Assembly (NCBI GenBank): GCA_002348315.1
Contig: DEAW01000204.1
Coordinates: forward strand, 60,188 to 83,791
Length of the DNA: 23,604 nucleotides
Direction: 5' to 3'
DNA from: Planctomycetaceae bacterium UBA2972
GTDB lineage: Bacteria; Planctomycetota; Planctomycetia; Pirellulales; Pirellulaceae
The position numbers and the translations under genes were made by a program. This document shows, piece by piece, positions 1-7,914 of the stretch (positions are counted from its first letter, which is position 1; every line of letters begins with the position of its first letter). The notes beneath the pieces are model-generated. The model was not told the DNA's origin. It did not search any database and worked only from the letters and a program-made list of their open reading frames with translations.

Positions 1-945
1 CGCAAACTTGCGGCTTATCTGGAATCGGTCCGCAGTGTCGAGAGGCAACTCACGGAGCTCGGCGAGCAAACTGCGGACGAACGCTTCTCGCCAACCACAC
101 CACCTGAATTAAACCGCCCTGTTGTATCCGATAGCTTCCCGGCCCGCGTCAAAGCCTTGATGGACATGATGGTGCTGGCGTTTTGGACGGACACGACACG
201 CGTAAGTTCATTCCTAATGGCAAACTCCAGCAGCCGGATTGTTTTCGACTTCCTCGGCATCAACGAAGAGCACCATTATCTATCGCACTTTGTCCGCAAT
301 GCCGGCACAAAATACATCACCCACTTCAACATGATCACACAGTGGCATGTCGAACAGTTTAAATATCTCGCTCAGCGTCTGGCGTCCATCGAGGAAGAGG
401 GCGAACGATTACTAGACAACACCATGCTAATGTTTGGCTCGAGCATGAAGCATGGCGATTATCATTCCGGCCGAGACCTCCCCATCATTTTGGCTGGCGG
501 CAAAAATGCCGGAATCAAGACCGGCCGTTGGCTTAAGTATCCGGACGCTCAGCCTTACGGCAACCTGCTGACAGGTTTAGCGCAACGCATGGGTGTTGAT
601 GCAACCGACTTTGGTTCTTCAACAGCATCGCTTGAGGGACTTGACCGCACCATGAACTACGACTTTGGTGTCAAAGACACCGGGAACTGGCTCGCCATAG
701 AAAACGGCGCTACGCTGGAGTTTAGTGGGTTAGTGCGACCGACCACTGACCTGGAAAAAACCAACGTGTATTTCATTCGACTATCCGATGGTACGGACGT
801 GAAACTCGATGCCAGTTTTAGAAACCTTAATGGCAAGCGAATCGATCATTACGTAGGCCGAGTTGCGAAAATCACGGGTCCTTTCAAAAGGACCGGGGAA
901 CAATTTGTCGTTACGAATATAGACACCATCGAACAGGGTAAGTAA
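1..945 (+). CDS. DUF1552 family exported protein, 3' part (5' end outside window)
   Basis: The frame is open from base 1, so the start lies upstream and only 314 residues are visible. Residues seen include MDMMVLAFWTDTTRV, LDNTMLMFGSSMKHGDYH and DLPIILAGG. All three align with the full DUF1552 protein at 3432-4760 (LMVLAFQTDSTRV, LDRTMILYGCGTS, YPIILAGG). DUF1552 is a planctomycete-rich family of unknown biochemical function, usually encoded beside DUF1592-type haem proteins, as here (8 bases to the next gene). An oddity is that after the family's normal end (around GSSTASLEGLDR) this copy continues for about 97 residues. That extension is predicted beta-rich (ATLEFSGLVRP, NVYFIRLSDGTDVKL, FRNLNGKRIDHYVGRVAKI) and is absent from the second copy. 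It looks like a small beta-barrel appendage; its role is unknown. Export cannot be judged because the N-terminus is missing. The family call is firm; any function is not. Confidence 0.88.
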   Translation, partial: RKLAAYLESVRSVERQLTELGEQTADERFSPTTPPELNRPVVSDSFPARVKALMDMMVLAFWTDTTRVSSFLMANSSSRIVFDFLGINEEHHYLSHFVRNAGTKYITHFNMITQWHVEQFKYLAQRLASIEEEGERLLDNTMLMFGSSMKHGDYHSGRDLPIILAGGKNAGIKTGRWLKYPDAQPYGNLLTGLAQRMGVDATDFGSSTASLEGLDRTMNYDFGVKDTGNWLAIENGATLEFSGLVRPTTDLEKTNVYFIRLSDGTDVKLDASFRNLNGKRIDHYVGRVAKITGPFKRTGEQFVVTNIDTIEQGK

Positions 946-953
946 TCGCTACC

Positions 954-3395
954 GTGTTCATCCGCATTTTCGCTTCCGCCTGCATACTTGCTACGCTGCT
1001 GACATCTCTGTTGTATAGTGCGGAACCAGGCAAACGCGATCGACCTGAAAAACTCATCGTCCGCTTTTGTGGTGACTGCCATGGTGCTGATGACCCCAGC
1101 GGCGATTTCAACCTCGTCACTCTCGATCGAAATATCTCCAATGGCGTTGATGCAGATCATTGGCATGAAATATTGAATCAACTGACCACCGGTGAAATGC
1201 CGCCGGAGGATAGCGAACAACTTACTGATACAGAACGAAAGTCGATCGTATCATGGATTCGAGAAGGCCTGGAGATTGCCGCGAAGAATGCGCGTGCCAC
1301 AGGGGGCCAGGTAGTTTTACGCAGGCTAACCCGATATGAGTATCAGAACACGATGCAAGATCTAGTTGGCCTACAACTCAACTATGCAAAAGACCTTCCC
1401 CCCGAACCCAAATCCATTAGTGGTTTCCTTAACAACGGACAAAGCCTGTTAATGAGCCCTGTTCAAATGGAAACTTATTTGCAGGTTGCCAAACGAGCGT
1501 TGGACCTTAGTTTCTCTCAACCGTCGGAGACTGAATCCTACCGTTATTTCATCGAATCCAAAAAAGAGCGTCTTGAAGATCAGCAGAGGCAGGCGGCGGC
1601 AAGCAAGAAGGAAAACGCTGACCCCGATTCCTTCCCTCCGAAAGGGCTTTCGAAAAAGGCGAGTCGCGTAAACGTCGGAGGCAAGGACGGCCTGTTCGTA
1701 TTTCCGCTTTCCCAACAGGAGTACAATCTCCGCAAAGCTAGTCATACAACCTTTGATGGCGTATTGCTTGGCCCAACCTACCGGCAGCTTTACACGCTTG
1801 ATAAATGGCCGACAGCCGGTGAAATGCTTATTCGTATCAAACTGACGGCAACCGATGGACGTCCCCACGTAACCATCGGCATGGGGTATCGAGCCAGTGG
1901 AGCCGTGTTGAATGTAAAGCCGATTGGCGAAGCCCTGCTCTACAGCGAATCGCATGCACCACAGACATTGGAATATCGCGTTCGCATGGAAGAAGTGCCT
2001 GTCTTCCTGAGCGGGAAGCCTAAATTTCGTGGCGAAATGATCTCGGTCGTCAACAACTCGATTTCTTCAGATGTGTTACTCGACAGTATCGAAGTGGTCT
2101 ATCCAGCCCCTCCACGAACTGGCAGTCACCCAATTCTGGCTGAACGCACTGAAAACATGACCGATGCGGAATTTGCAATGGCGACCTTACGTAAATTTGT
2201 CCCACGGGCATTTCGTCGTCCGGTCAAAGAACAGGAATTTTCCGAATTGATGGCTCTCTATACCGAACTGCAACAACGCAGGCCGGACCATCAGGAGGCT
2301 TTGCGAGATACACTCGCCGTAGTCCTGTCCTCACCTCATTTCCTCTATGTAACCGAACCTCGACTGGACGAGCAATCCCGACAACTGAATGCCCACGAAT
2401 TAGCCACGCGACTTTCCTACTTCCTTTGGAGCACGACTCCGGATGAACAACTACGATCGTTGGCTGATACCGGAGCATTGACCGAACCGGAAACCTTAAA
2501 GGTGGAAACGAACCGTTTGCTTAGTGATAACAGGATTAATGAATTTGTAAGAAACTTTACCTACCAGTGGCTCAACATGGCAGCATTGGATCGAGTGGCT
2601 ATTGATCCAAGCAAATACGCTCAGTGGGATGCAGATCTTAAGCGAGATGCAGCTGAAGAAACCTATGCATTTTTCAGGCACGTCCTACAGCACAACATTT
2701 CCGCACTGAACTTCCTCAAGTCTGATTTTGCCATGCTTAATGATCGCATGGCGGACTTTTATGGTTTCGATGCTGTGCAAGGCTCGGAATTCAGGGCCGT
2801 CTCTAACGTAAAACAACCAATGCGTAGCGGCCTGACCGGGCAGGCAAGTTTCCTTGCCGGTAATTCCACCGGACTGGATTCCCATCCTATTAAACGTGGA
2901 GTCTGGATCACTCGACAACTGCTAAACGATCCACCACCTCCGCCACCTCCCAATGTTCCCGAACTTGACGAATCGCAACTCAAGGATGGGTTATCCGTGG
3001 CTCAACTACTTGCCGCACATCGGGACAATCCCGCCTGTAATGATTGCCACAAACAAATAGACCCCTGGGGTGTCACGTTGGAACATTTTGATGCGATTGG
3101 TCAGTTTCGCACTAAGGATACTCATCAAACACCGATTGTCGTTGACACGCTCCTGCCCGGAAACGAACGGGCTACAGGCATTCAACAAATGCAACAGGTA
3201 TTGCTTGATTCACGCTCCCGGCAATTCGCCAAAGCGTTTGTAGAGAACTTACTAATGTACTCACTTGGGCGCGAGTTAGAATTCACTGATCGTGAGACTG
3301 TCGAAAACCTGACGCAGGCATTCATCCAGGACGATTATCGTCTAAAACCTTTAATTCTTCGCATTGTTACAGACGATGCCTTCCGAATAAAATAA
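954..3395 (+). CDS. DUF1592-family planctomycete haem-motif protein (PSCyt/PSD multidomain)
   Basis: An 813-residue exported protein. The start is GTG, chosen because a clear Sec signal peptide follows at once (hydrophobic residues 5-22, likely cleavage near YSA-EPG) and the next Met lies beyond the first haem motif. The domain order fits the family. CGDCH at 39-43 is a CxxCH motif. A DUF1587-like segment starts near 124 (RLTRYEYQNTM), followed by a roughly 200-residue beta-rich insert. DUF1595 starts near 404 (KFVPRAFRRPV), DUF1592 near 477 (LATRLSYFLWS), and DUF1588 near 622 with the typical polyproline run. A second CxxCH, CNDCH, is at 695-699, and DUF1585 starts near 752. Two CxxCH motifs suggest covalent haem c and a periplasmic redox or electron-transfer role; this is inferred from the motifs, as the family lacks a settled activity. 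The gene sits between two DUF1552 genes, its usual partner type, at 8 and 36 bases. Confidence 0.93.
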   Translation: MFIRIFASACILATLLTSLLYSAEPGKRDRPEKLIVRFCGDCHGADDPSGDFNLVTLDRNISNGVDADHWHEILNQLTTGEMPPEDSEQLTDTERKSIVSWIREGLEIAAKNARATGGQVVLRRLTRYEYQNTMQDLVGLQLNYAKDLPPEPKSISGFLNNGQSLLMSPVQMETYLQVAKRALDLSFSQPSETESYRYFIESKKERLEDQQRQAAASKKENADPDSFPPKGLSKKASRVNVGGKDGLFVFPLSQQEYNLRKASHTTFDGVLLGPTYRQLYTLDKWPTAGEMLIRIKLTATDGRPHVTIGMGYRASGAVLNVKPIGEALLYSESHAPQTLEYRVRMEEVPVFLSGKPKFRGEMISVVNNSISSDVLLDSIEVVYPAPPRTGSHPILAERTENMTDAEFAMATLRKFVPRAFRRPVKEQEFSELMALYTELQQRRPDHQEALRDTLAVVLSSPHFLYVTEPRLDEQSRQLNAHELATRLSYFLWSTTPDEQLRSLADTGALTEPETLKVETNRLLSDNRINEFVRNFTYQWLNMAALDRVAIDPSKYAQWDADLKRDAAEETYAFFRHVLQHNISALNFLKSDFAMLNDRMADFYGFDAVQGSEFRAVSNVKQPMRSGLTGQASFLAGNSTGLDSHPIKRGVWITRQLLNDPPPPPPPNVPELDESQLKDGLSVAQLLAAHRDNPACNDCHKQIDPWGVTLEHFDAIGQFRTKDTHQTPIVVDTLLPGNERATGIQQMQQVLLDSRSRQFAKAFVENLLMYSLGRELEFTDRETVENLTQAFIQDDYRLKPLILRIVTDDAFRIK

Positions 3396-3431
3396 AAGGT
3401 AGTCAACTCGTTACAGGTAGAAATAAATAAC

Positions 3432-4760
3432 ATGACTCAAAAATCGTGGATTCTGGACCGCCGGACTCTGTTGAAGGGAGCTGGAATCTCCCTTGCGTTA
3501 CCTGTGATGGAAGCCATGGCAGGTAAAGGGAATCAGACAAAGCTACCTCATCGCGCCTGTTTCATGTTTTTCCCTAATGGAGTTAGCCTTCCTCCGGAAA
3601 ATCATAAAGCTCACAAAGACTGGCATTGGTTCCCGTTCGGGGAAGGAAAGGATTACACTTTTACCAGATCTTTGGCTCCACTTGCTCCGCATCGGGATCA
3701 AATCAGCATCCTTCAGGGGCTCAGCCATCCACTTAGCCGTAAGATTGTCGGGCACAATACCGCCGACGTCTTTTTAACCGGAGCGGATATCAGCCGAACC
3801 TACAACAATGCCATTTCCATTGACCAGATCATTGCCCGCGAAACCGGTAAAGAAACACGGATTCCGTCACTTGTACTGTCGAGTGACAACGGGATTGGTT
3901 ACACAGCCAGAACCGGAACACTGTCATTCAATAAATCCGGTCAACCGATACCCGCTGATGCAGAACCTCGCCGAATCTTCAACCGTCTCTTCGGGACGCC
4001 GGAAGGTGAAAGCCTTCCCGATCAACGCAGCCGACTAAAGAACAAAGGAAGTATGCTCGACTATCTACTCGAGGACACAGCGAAATTAGCTCGTAAACTC
4101 GGGAATTATGACAAACGCAAACTCGATGAATACCTAACATCGATTCGCGAGGTCGAACAACAGGTTGATCGTACCGAAGCCTGGCTGGAAGTCGCCAAGC
4201 CACACGTGGATCCCAAAAACGTCAATCTGCTGGCTGGCACGGATGATCCGGCTGAATTCATCAGAACAATTTACGACCTGATGGTACTGGCTTTCCAAAC
4301 AGATTCGACGCGCGTGGCCACCTACCAGATCGCTCGCGAAGACAGCCAGGGTGTCGGAGATAAATTCCCGCAGGCCATCGGACTCGGCGGCCACCATGGG
4401 CTTTCGCATGGGACCCGAAAGGCAGAGGGATTCGAGCGTTGGGGAAAATACGACGAGTTCTTATCTCAACAGTTTGGCTACTTCCTCACGAAGCTCCGGG
4501 CCGTCACGGAGGGAGATGCCACTCTGCTGGATCGAACGATGATCCTTTATGGCTGTGGTACCAGTACGACTCACAATGCAAACAACTACCCCATCATTCT
4601 GGCCGGTGGAGCTCACTGCGGATTCCAACACGGAGCTTTACATCGCTATACCGATGCAACTCCGTTTGCAAATACCCACCTGACCATTGCTCAAAAAATG
4701 GGGCTCAAGATAAATCAATTCGCCGACAGCACCGGTTCGATGACCGACCTGGTTGGTTGA
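3432..4760 (+). CDS. DUF1552 family protein, probable Tat substrate
   Basis: A complete 442-residue DUF1552 protein. The N-terminus has a twin-arginine motif (DRRTLLKG, Arg10-Arg11) followed by a mildly hydrophobic stretch (ISLALPVMEAMA), so export by Tat in a folded state is likely. Family landmarks include CFMFFPNGVS near 37, QISILQGLSHP, the central LDEYLTSIREVEQQV helix, LMVLAFQTDSTRVATY, and a C-terminal GGAHCGFQHG / TPFANTHLTIAQKMG segment ending in DSTGSMTDL. It ends where the family normally ends, unlike the first copy. A possible weak ribosome site (caggtag) lies upstream. It follows the DUF1592-family gene by 36 bases and precedes the toroid gene by 37, which fits one transcript. 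The biochemical function of DUF1552 is not established; association with the neighbouring haem protein is an inference from conserved gene pairing. Confidence 0.92.
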   Translation: MTQKSWILDRRTLLKGAGISLALPVMEAMAGKGNQTKLPHRACFMFFPNGVSLPPENHKAHKDWHWFPFGEGKDYTFTRSLAPLAPHRDQISILQGLSHPLSRKIVGHNTADVFLTGADISRTYNNAISIDQIIARETGKETRIPSLVLSSDNGIGYTARTGTLSFNKSGQPIPADAEPRRIFNRLFGTPEGESLPDQRSRLKNKGSMLDYLLEDTAKLARKLGNYDKRKLDEYLTSIREVEQQVDRTEAWLEVAKPHVDPKNVNLLAGTDDPAEFIRTIYDLMVLAFQTDSTRVATYQIAREDSQGVGDKFPQAIGLGGHHGLSHGTRKAEGFERWGKYDEFLSQQFGYFLTKLRAVTEGDATLLDRTMILYGCGTSTTHNANNYPIILAGGAHCGFQHGALHRYTDATPFANTHLTIAQKMGLKINQFADSTGSMTDLVG

Positions 4761-4797
4761 ACCTGACGCAAATATACTAGTCTCCGGGGTTAACCAT

Positions 4798-5760
4798 ATG
4801 CGCATCGCAATTACCTTCTGCATTGCTGCTATTCTTCTTATGCCATCATCTGCCCGGGCAGCGTCTCCGGCAGAGCTTCGTGCAACAGCACAGAAGAGCA
4901 TTCAGTTTGTAAAGGCGAAAGGCGTTTACTGGATTGAATCGAAAAAATGCGCTTCCAGTCACCGTATTGGAAACATGGTCTGGGGTTTAACTGCGGCTCA
5001 AAAAGGTGGTTTGCAAGTGAGCGATCAACTGGACGAATGGTTGGAGTGTTCCAACCGGGATGTCATGAGCAAAACCGAAAAGGGTGATATTAAAGGAACC
5101 AAAAATAAGACCGGTGTTGTACAGATCATTCAGGTCAATGCCGTACCGGGGACGGACAAATATGCCGAGCTGACCCGTAAGCTTATTCCTTTGTTATTAA
5201 CCAATCAAAATGAGGATGGATCATGGAAGCCCGGTGGTCAGTTACCCTCTCAAAAGCGAGATAAAGCTGAGACAACTCAAGTCGCGACAATGTGGATAGC
5301 TCTCGCGATTATCCAAAACAGTCCCAATACGGAGCCGCCGACACAACTCACCAAAGCGCTCGCATACTTCAAGGACAAGCCAAACGGTAAAAGTGCGGAA
5401 TGGTATTTAGCTAGTTCACTATTAGCAAGGCAGCTGGGGAATGACGAACTTGCCGAAAAACGGATTGCACAACTCCTCGCCGCTCAACAGGACGACGGTG
5501 GCTGGGGCTGGAACCTCGATGAGGCCAGTAATGCCTTAGCTACCGGCATGGCGTTCTATGCACTTTCCAAAGCAAAGCCCACCAAGCTGAATTCCAACTC
5601 AATTATTAAAGACCGGGACTTCCTGGTTTCCACTCAGAACAACAACGGAAGCTGGAGAGTTAATAGAACTAAGATCAACAAACGTGACGCTCCCATCGAA
5701 ACTTCGATCTATTGGGGTGCAACCTGGGCGTTGCTTGGGTTAAGTGAAACGATGACCTAA
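4798..5760 (+). CDS. Exported alpha/alpha-toroid (terpene cyclase/prenyltransferase-like fold) protein
   Basis: A 320-residue protein. The ATG at 4798 is preferred over the ATG at 4753, because it directly precedes a signal peptide (MRIAITFC...ARAAS, likely cleavage after SARA) and the earlier start overlaps the DUF1552 gene. Three QW-like repeats are visible: NEDGSW (138-143), DDGGWGW (232-238) and NNNGSW (281-286). They are separated by helix-rich stretches, as in the alpha/alpha barrel of squalene-hopene cyclases, prenyltransferases and related domains. The DxDD proton-donor motif of hopene cyclases is absent and the protein is about half their length, so it is not a hopanoid synthase. With a signal peptide it is probably a secreted or periplasmic binding or scaffold domain. 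It lies 37 bases after DUF1552 and 7 bases before the metallo-hydrolase, suggesting co-expression with both. The fold call is good; the function is unknown. Confidence 0.75.
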   Translation: MRIAITFCIAAILLMPSSARAASPAELRATAQKSIQFVKAKGVYWIESKKCASSHRIGNMVWGLTAAQKGGLQVSDQLDEWLECSNRDVMSKTEKGDIKGTKNKTGVVQIIQVNAVPGTDKYAELTRKLIPLLLTNQNEDGSWKPGGQLPSQKRDKAETTQVATMWIALAIIQNSPNTEPPTQLTKALAYFKDKPNGKSAEWYLASSLLARQLGNDELAEKRIAQLLAAQQDDGGWGWNLDEASNALATGMAFYALSKAKPTKLNSNSIIKDRDFLVSTQNNNGSWRVNRTKINKRDAPIETSIYWGATWALLGLSETMT

Positions 5761-5767
5761 TCGAACT

Positions 5768-6703
5768 ATGCAAGCTTCTCTCTTCATTCAATTTGTTATT
5801 TTCGCCCTGTTCCTTCCCTTTGCCGGAACAACGCAGGCACCTTATATCGTCGTCCTGGGGATTACTCAGGATGGTGGTTACCCACATGCTGGCTGCCAGA
5901 GGGACTGCTGTTCCTCCTTGTTTGCTTCTCGTCAAAAAGGGGCGATGGTTTCATGCCTTGCTCTGGTGGATCCCGAGACAAATCAACGCTGGATTTTTGA
6001 CTGCACTCCCGACTTTCCTCAACAATTAGCTCTGCTCGATAAACAACAACCGAGATCCGACGGGCATGCATTGCTTGACGGAGTGTTCTTAACTCACGCA
6101 CACATCGGCCATTACAGTGGACTCATTCACTTAGGACGTGAAGTCATTGGGGCAGATTCCGTACCTGTCCATGCCATGCCACGGATGAAACAATTCCTGA
6201 ATACAAACGGCCCCTGGGATCAATTGGTCAAGCTTGAGAATATCACACTCGTTGACATGCATGCTGATCAGGTCATCCGACTGAATGACCGAATTGAAGT
6301 CGTCCCGATTGTGGTTCCTCACCGGGACGAATATTCCGAAACGGTTGGCTTCCGCATTGTCGGCCCCAACAAGTCCATCTTATTTGTTCCCGATATTGAT
6401 AAATGGGAAAAATGGGATCTCTATATCGAAGCACTTGTCGAAGAGGTCGAACGTTCCTATCTGGATGGCACTTTCTACAGCGAGTCCGAGTTACCTAATC
6501 GGTCGATTGAAGAAATCCCTCACCCGTTAATCAGCGAGTCCATTAAGAAATTCATTAAGATGCCTGACCGGGTCCGCGACTCGATCCATTTCATCCACCT
6601 AAATCACACAAATCCGGCTCTACGTAAATCCACGCCGGCCTATAAATCGTTGCGACGTGCAGGCATGCACATTGCTCGTGAAATGGACATCTTCAGGCTC
6701 TAA
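5768..6703 (+). CDS. Exported metallo-beta-lactamase-fold hydrolase, PqqB-like
   Basis: A 311-residue protein with a hydrophobic N-terminal signal (residues 5-20, cleavage near TTQA). The MBL fold is shown by VVLGITQDGGYPH near 30, followed by a Cys-rich segment (AGCQRDCCSS). The metal motif THAHIGH spans 109-115 (His110, His112, His115). Later His and Asp residues, in VVPHRDEYSE, FVPDIDKW and FIHLNHTN, are candidate further ligands. The layout, with a glycine-rich early loop, a Cys cluster and the THAHIGHYSGL segment, resembles the PqqB-like branch of the superfamily. The classical HxHxDH Asp is replaced by Gly, so a full two-metal site is doubtful. There are no other pqq genes in the window, and an exported form would not suit cytoplasmic PQQ synthesis, so the substrate is unknown. 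It is probably the last gene of the left + operon, 7 bases after the toroid gene. Its TAA overlaps the kbl stop on the other strand. Confidence 0.8.
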   Translation: MQASLFIQFVIFALFLPFAGTTQAPYIVVLGITQDGGYPHAGCQRDCCSSLFASRQKGAMVSCLALVDPETNQRWIFDCTPDFPQQLALLDKQQPRSDGHALLDGVFLTHAHIGHYSGLIHLGREVIGADSVPVHAMPRMKQFLNTNGPWDQLVKLENITLVDMHADQVIRLNDRIEVVPIVVPHRDEYSETVGFRIVGPNKSILFVPDIDKWEKWDLYIEALVEEVERSYLDGTFYSESELPNRSIEEIPHPLISESIKKFIKMPDRVRDSIHFIHLNHTNPALRKSTPAYKSLRRAGMHIAREMDIFRL

Positions 6704-7881
6704 AGCAGTTCTGCACGCACATCGATGAAGGCTTGCACAGCCTTTGCCAAATCTTCTTCACTGTGGCTTGCTGAAATCTGAGTACGTATTCTGGCGGTAC
6801 CGTCCGGCACAACCGGGTAAGAGAAGCCGATCACATACACACCTCGCTCCAGCATTGCATCGGCGAACCGGGTTGCCAGAGCTGCATCTCCCAGCATCAC
6901 CGGCACAATCGGGTGTTCGCCTGCCAGTATATCGAAGCCCTCTTCGCTCATACGTTGTCGAAAATAGGCTGTATTAGATTCCAGCTTATCCCGCAACTCG
7001 GTCGAAGCATTCAGAAGTTCCAGAGCTTTCAGTGAGGCTCCTACAATCGGTGGTGCCACTGAGTTGGAAAACAGATAGGGTCGCGAACGTTGTCGTAACA
7101 ACTCGATGATTTCCCGACGTCCACTGGTATAACCGCCGGAGGCTCCCCCTAACGCTTTACCGAGCGTACCGGTAATCACGTCGATTCGTCCCAGGCAATC
7201 GTGATACTCGTGCGTCCCTCGCCCCTGCTTCCCCATAAAACCTACGCTATGGGAATCATCGACCATGACGAGTGCATTGTATTTGTCGGCCAATTCACAA
7301 ATGGCGGGAAGATTTGCAATATACCCATCCATCGAAAAGACACCATCGGTGGCAATCAGACGATAGCGAGCAGATTGTGACGCTTTCAATTGCGTTTCCA
7401 AATCCGCCATGTCATTGTTCGCATAGCGAAACCGTTGTGCCTTACAAAGACGAACACCGTCGATGATGCTGGCATGATTTAGCTGGTCGCTAATAATGGC
7501 GTCCTCGGCACCAAGCAGTGTTTCGAACAAACCGCCGTTAGCGTCAAAACAGGAAGTATAGAGTATGGTGTCTTCTGTTTTTAGAAAACTTGTTAATTCG
7601 TTTTCCAATTCCGTATGAATCGCCTGTGTGCCACAAATAAACCGCACACTCGAAAGTCCGTAGCCCCATTTATCTAAAGCTTCATGAGCAGCCTGAATAA
7701 CAGCAGGGTGACTGGCTAACCCGAGATAATTATTGGCACACATATTGAGCACTGGTGGCTCATCCTGTACCTGAATACTGGCACCCTGCGGAGTGCTTAT
7801 AACTCGCTCTGCTTTGTACGTTCCTGCGTCACGGATCGAAGCGATCGTATCTGAAAAAGCTTGTCGTATATCGTCCTGCAT
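6700..7881 (-). CDS. kbl: Glycine C-acetyltransferase (2-amino-3-ketobutyrate CoA ligase)
   Basis: A 393-residue PLP-dependent alpha-oxoamine synthase. It cleaves 2-amino-3-ketobutyrate with CoA to give glycine and acetyl-CoA, the second step of threonine breakdown after Tdh. Near-diagnostic Kbl blocks are present: NYLGLASHPAV, SVRFICGTQ, LYTSCFDANGGLFETLLGAE, NHASIIDGVRLCKA, TDGVFSMDG and MVDDSHSVGF. The PLP lysine is Lys242 in TGTLGKALGGASGGY. Length matches the family (about 398). The ATG at 7881 is taken as the start, because the frame extends upstream only to a TTG at 7896 and MQDDIRQAF matches the usual N-terminus length. Only a weak purine stretch (gaaag) precedes it. The gene follows tdh by 33 bases, forming one operon. 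Its TAG overlaps the stop codon of the convergent metallo-hydrolase. Confidence 0.97.
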   Translation of the reverse strand: MQDDIRQAFSDTIASIRDAGTYKAERVISTPQGASIQVQDEPPVLNMCANNYLGLASHPAVIQAAHEALDKWGYGLSSVRFICGTQAIHTELENELTSFLKTEDTILYTSCFDANGGLFETLLGAEDAIISDQLNHASIIDGVRLCKAQRFRYANNDMADLETQLKASQSARYRLIATDGVFSMDGYIANLPAICELADKYNALVMVDDSHSVGFMGKQGRGTHEYHDCLGRIDVITGTLGKALGGASGGYTSGRREIIELLRQRSRPYLFSNSVAPPIVGASLKALELLNASTELRDKLESNTAYFRQRMSEEGFDILAGEHPIVPVMLGDAALATRFADAMLERGVYVIGFSYPVVPDGTARIRTQISASHSEEDLAKAVQAFIDVRAELL

Positions 7882-7914
7882 CTTTATTACTTTCAAATAT
7901 TATTCCGGCTAGAT

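Noticed and set aside
1449..1955. A 168-codon - strand frame inside the DUF1592-family gene
   Set aside because: It lies fully inside a confident gene, has no start signal and shows no domain.
2930..2955. A run of proline codons (seven Pro) as a novel repeat
   Set aside because: The polyproline stretch after LLNDP is a regular feature of the DUF1588 segment in this family.
4798..5760. Squalene-hopene cyclase or another hopanoid enzyme
   Set aside because: QW-like motifs are present, but the DxDD motif is absent, the length is about half, and the protein is exported.
5768..6703. PQQ biosynthesis gene pqqB
   Set aside because: It is only similar in layout. It has a signal peptide, a changed metal motif and no other pqq genes nearby.
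7879..7896. TTG at 7896 as the kbl start
   Set aside because: The ATG at 7881 gives the usual Kbl N-terminus length; the TTG adds five unsupported residues.
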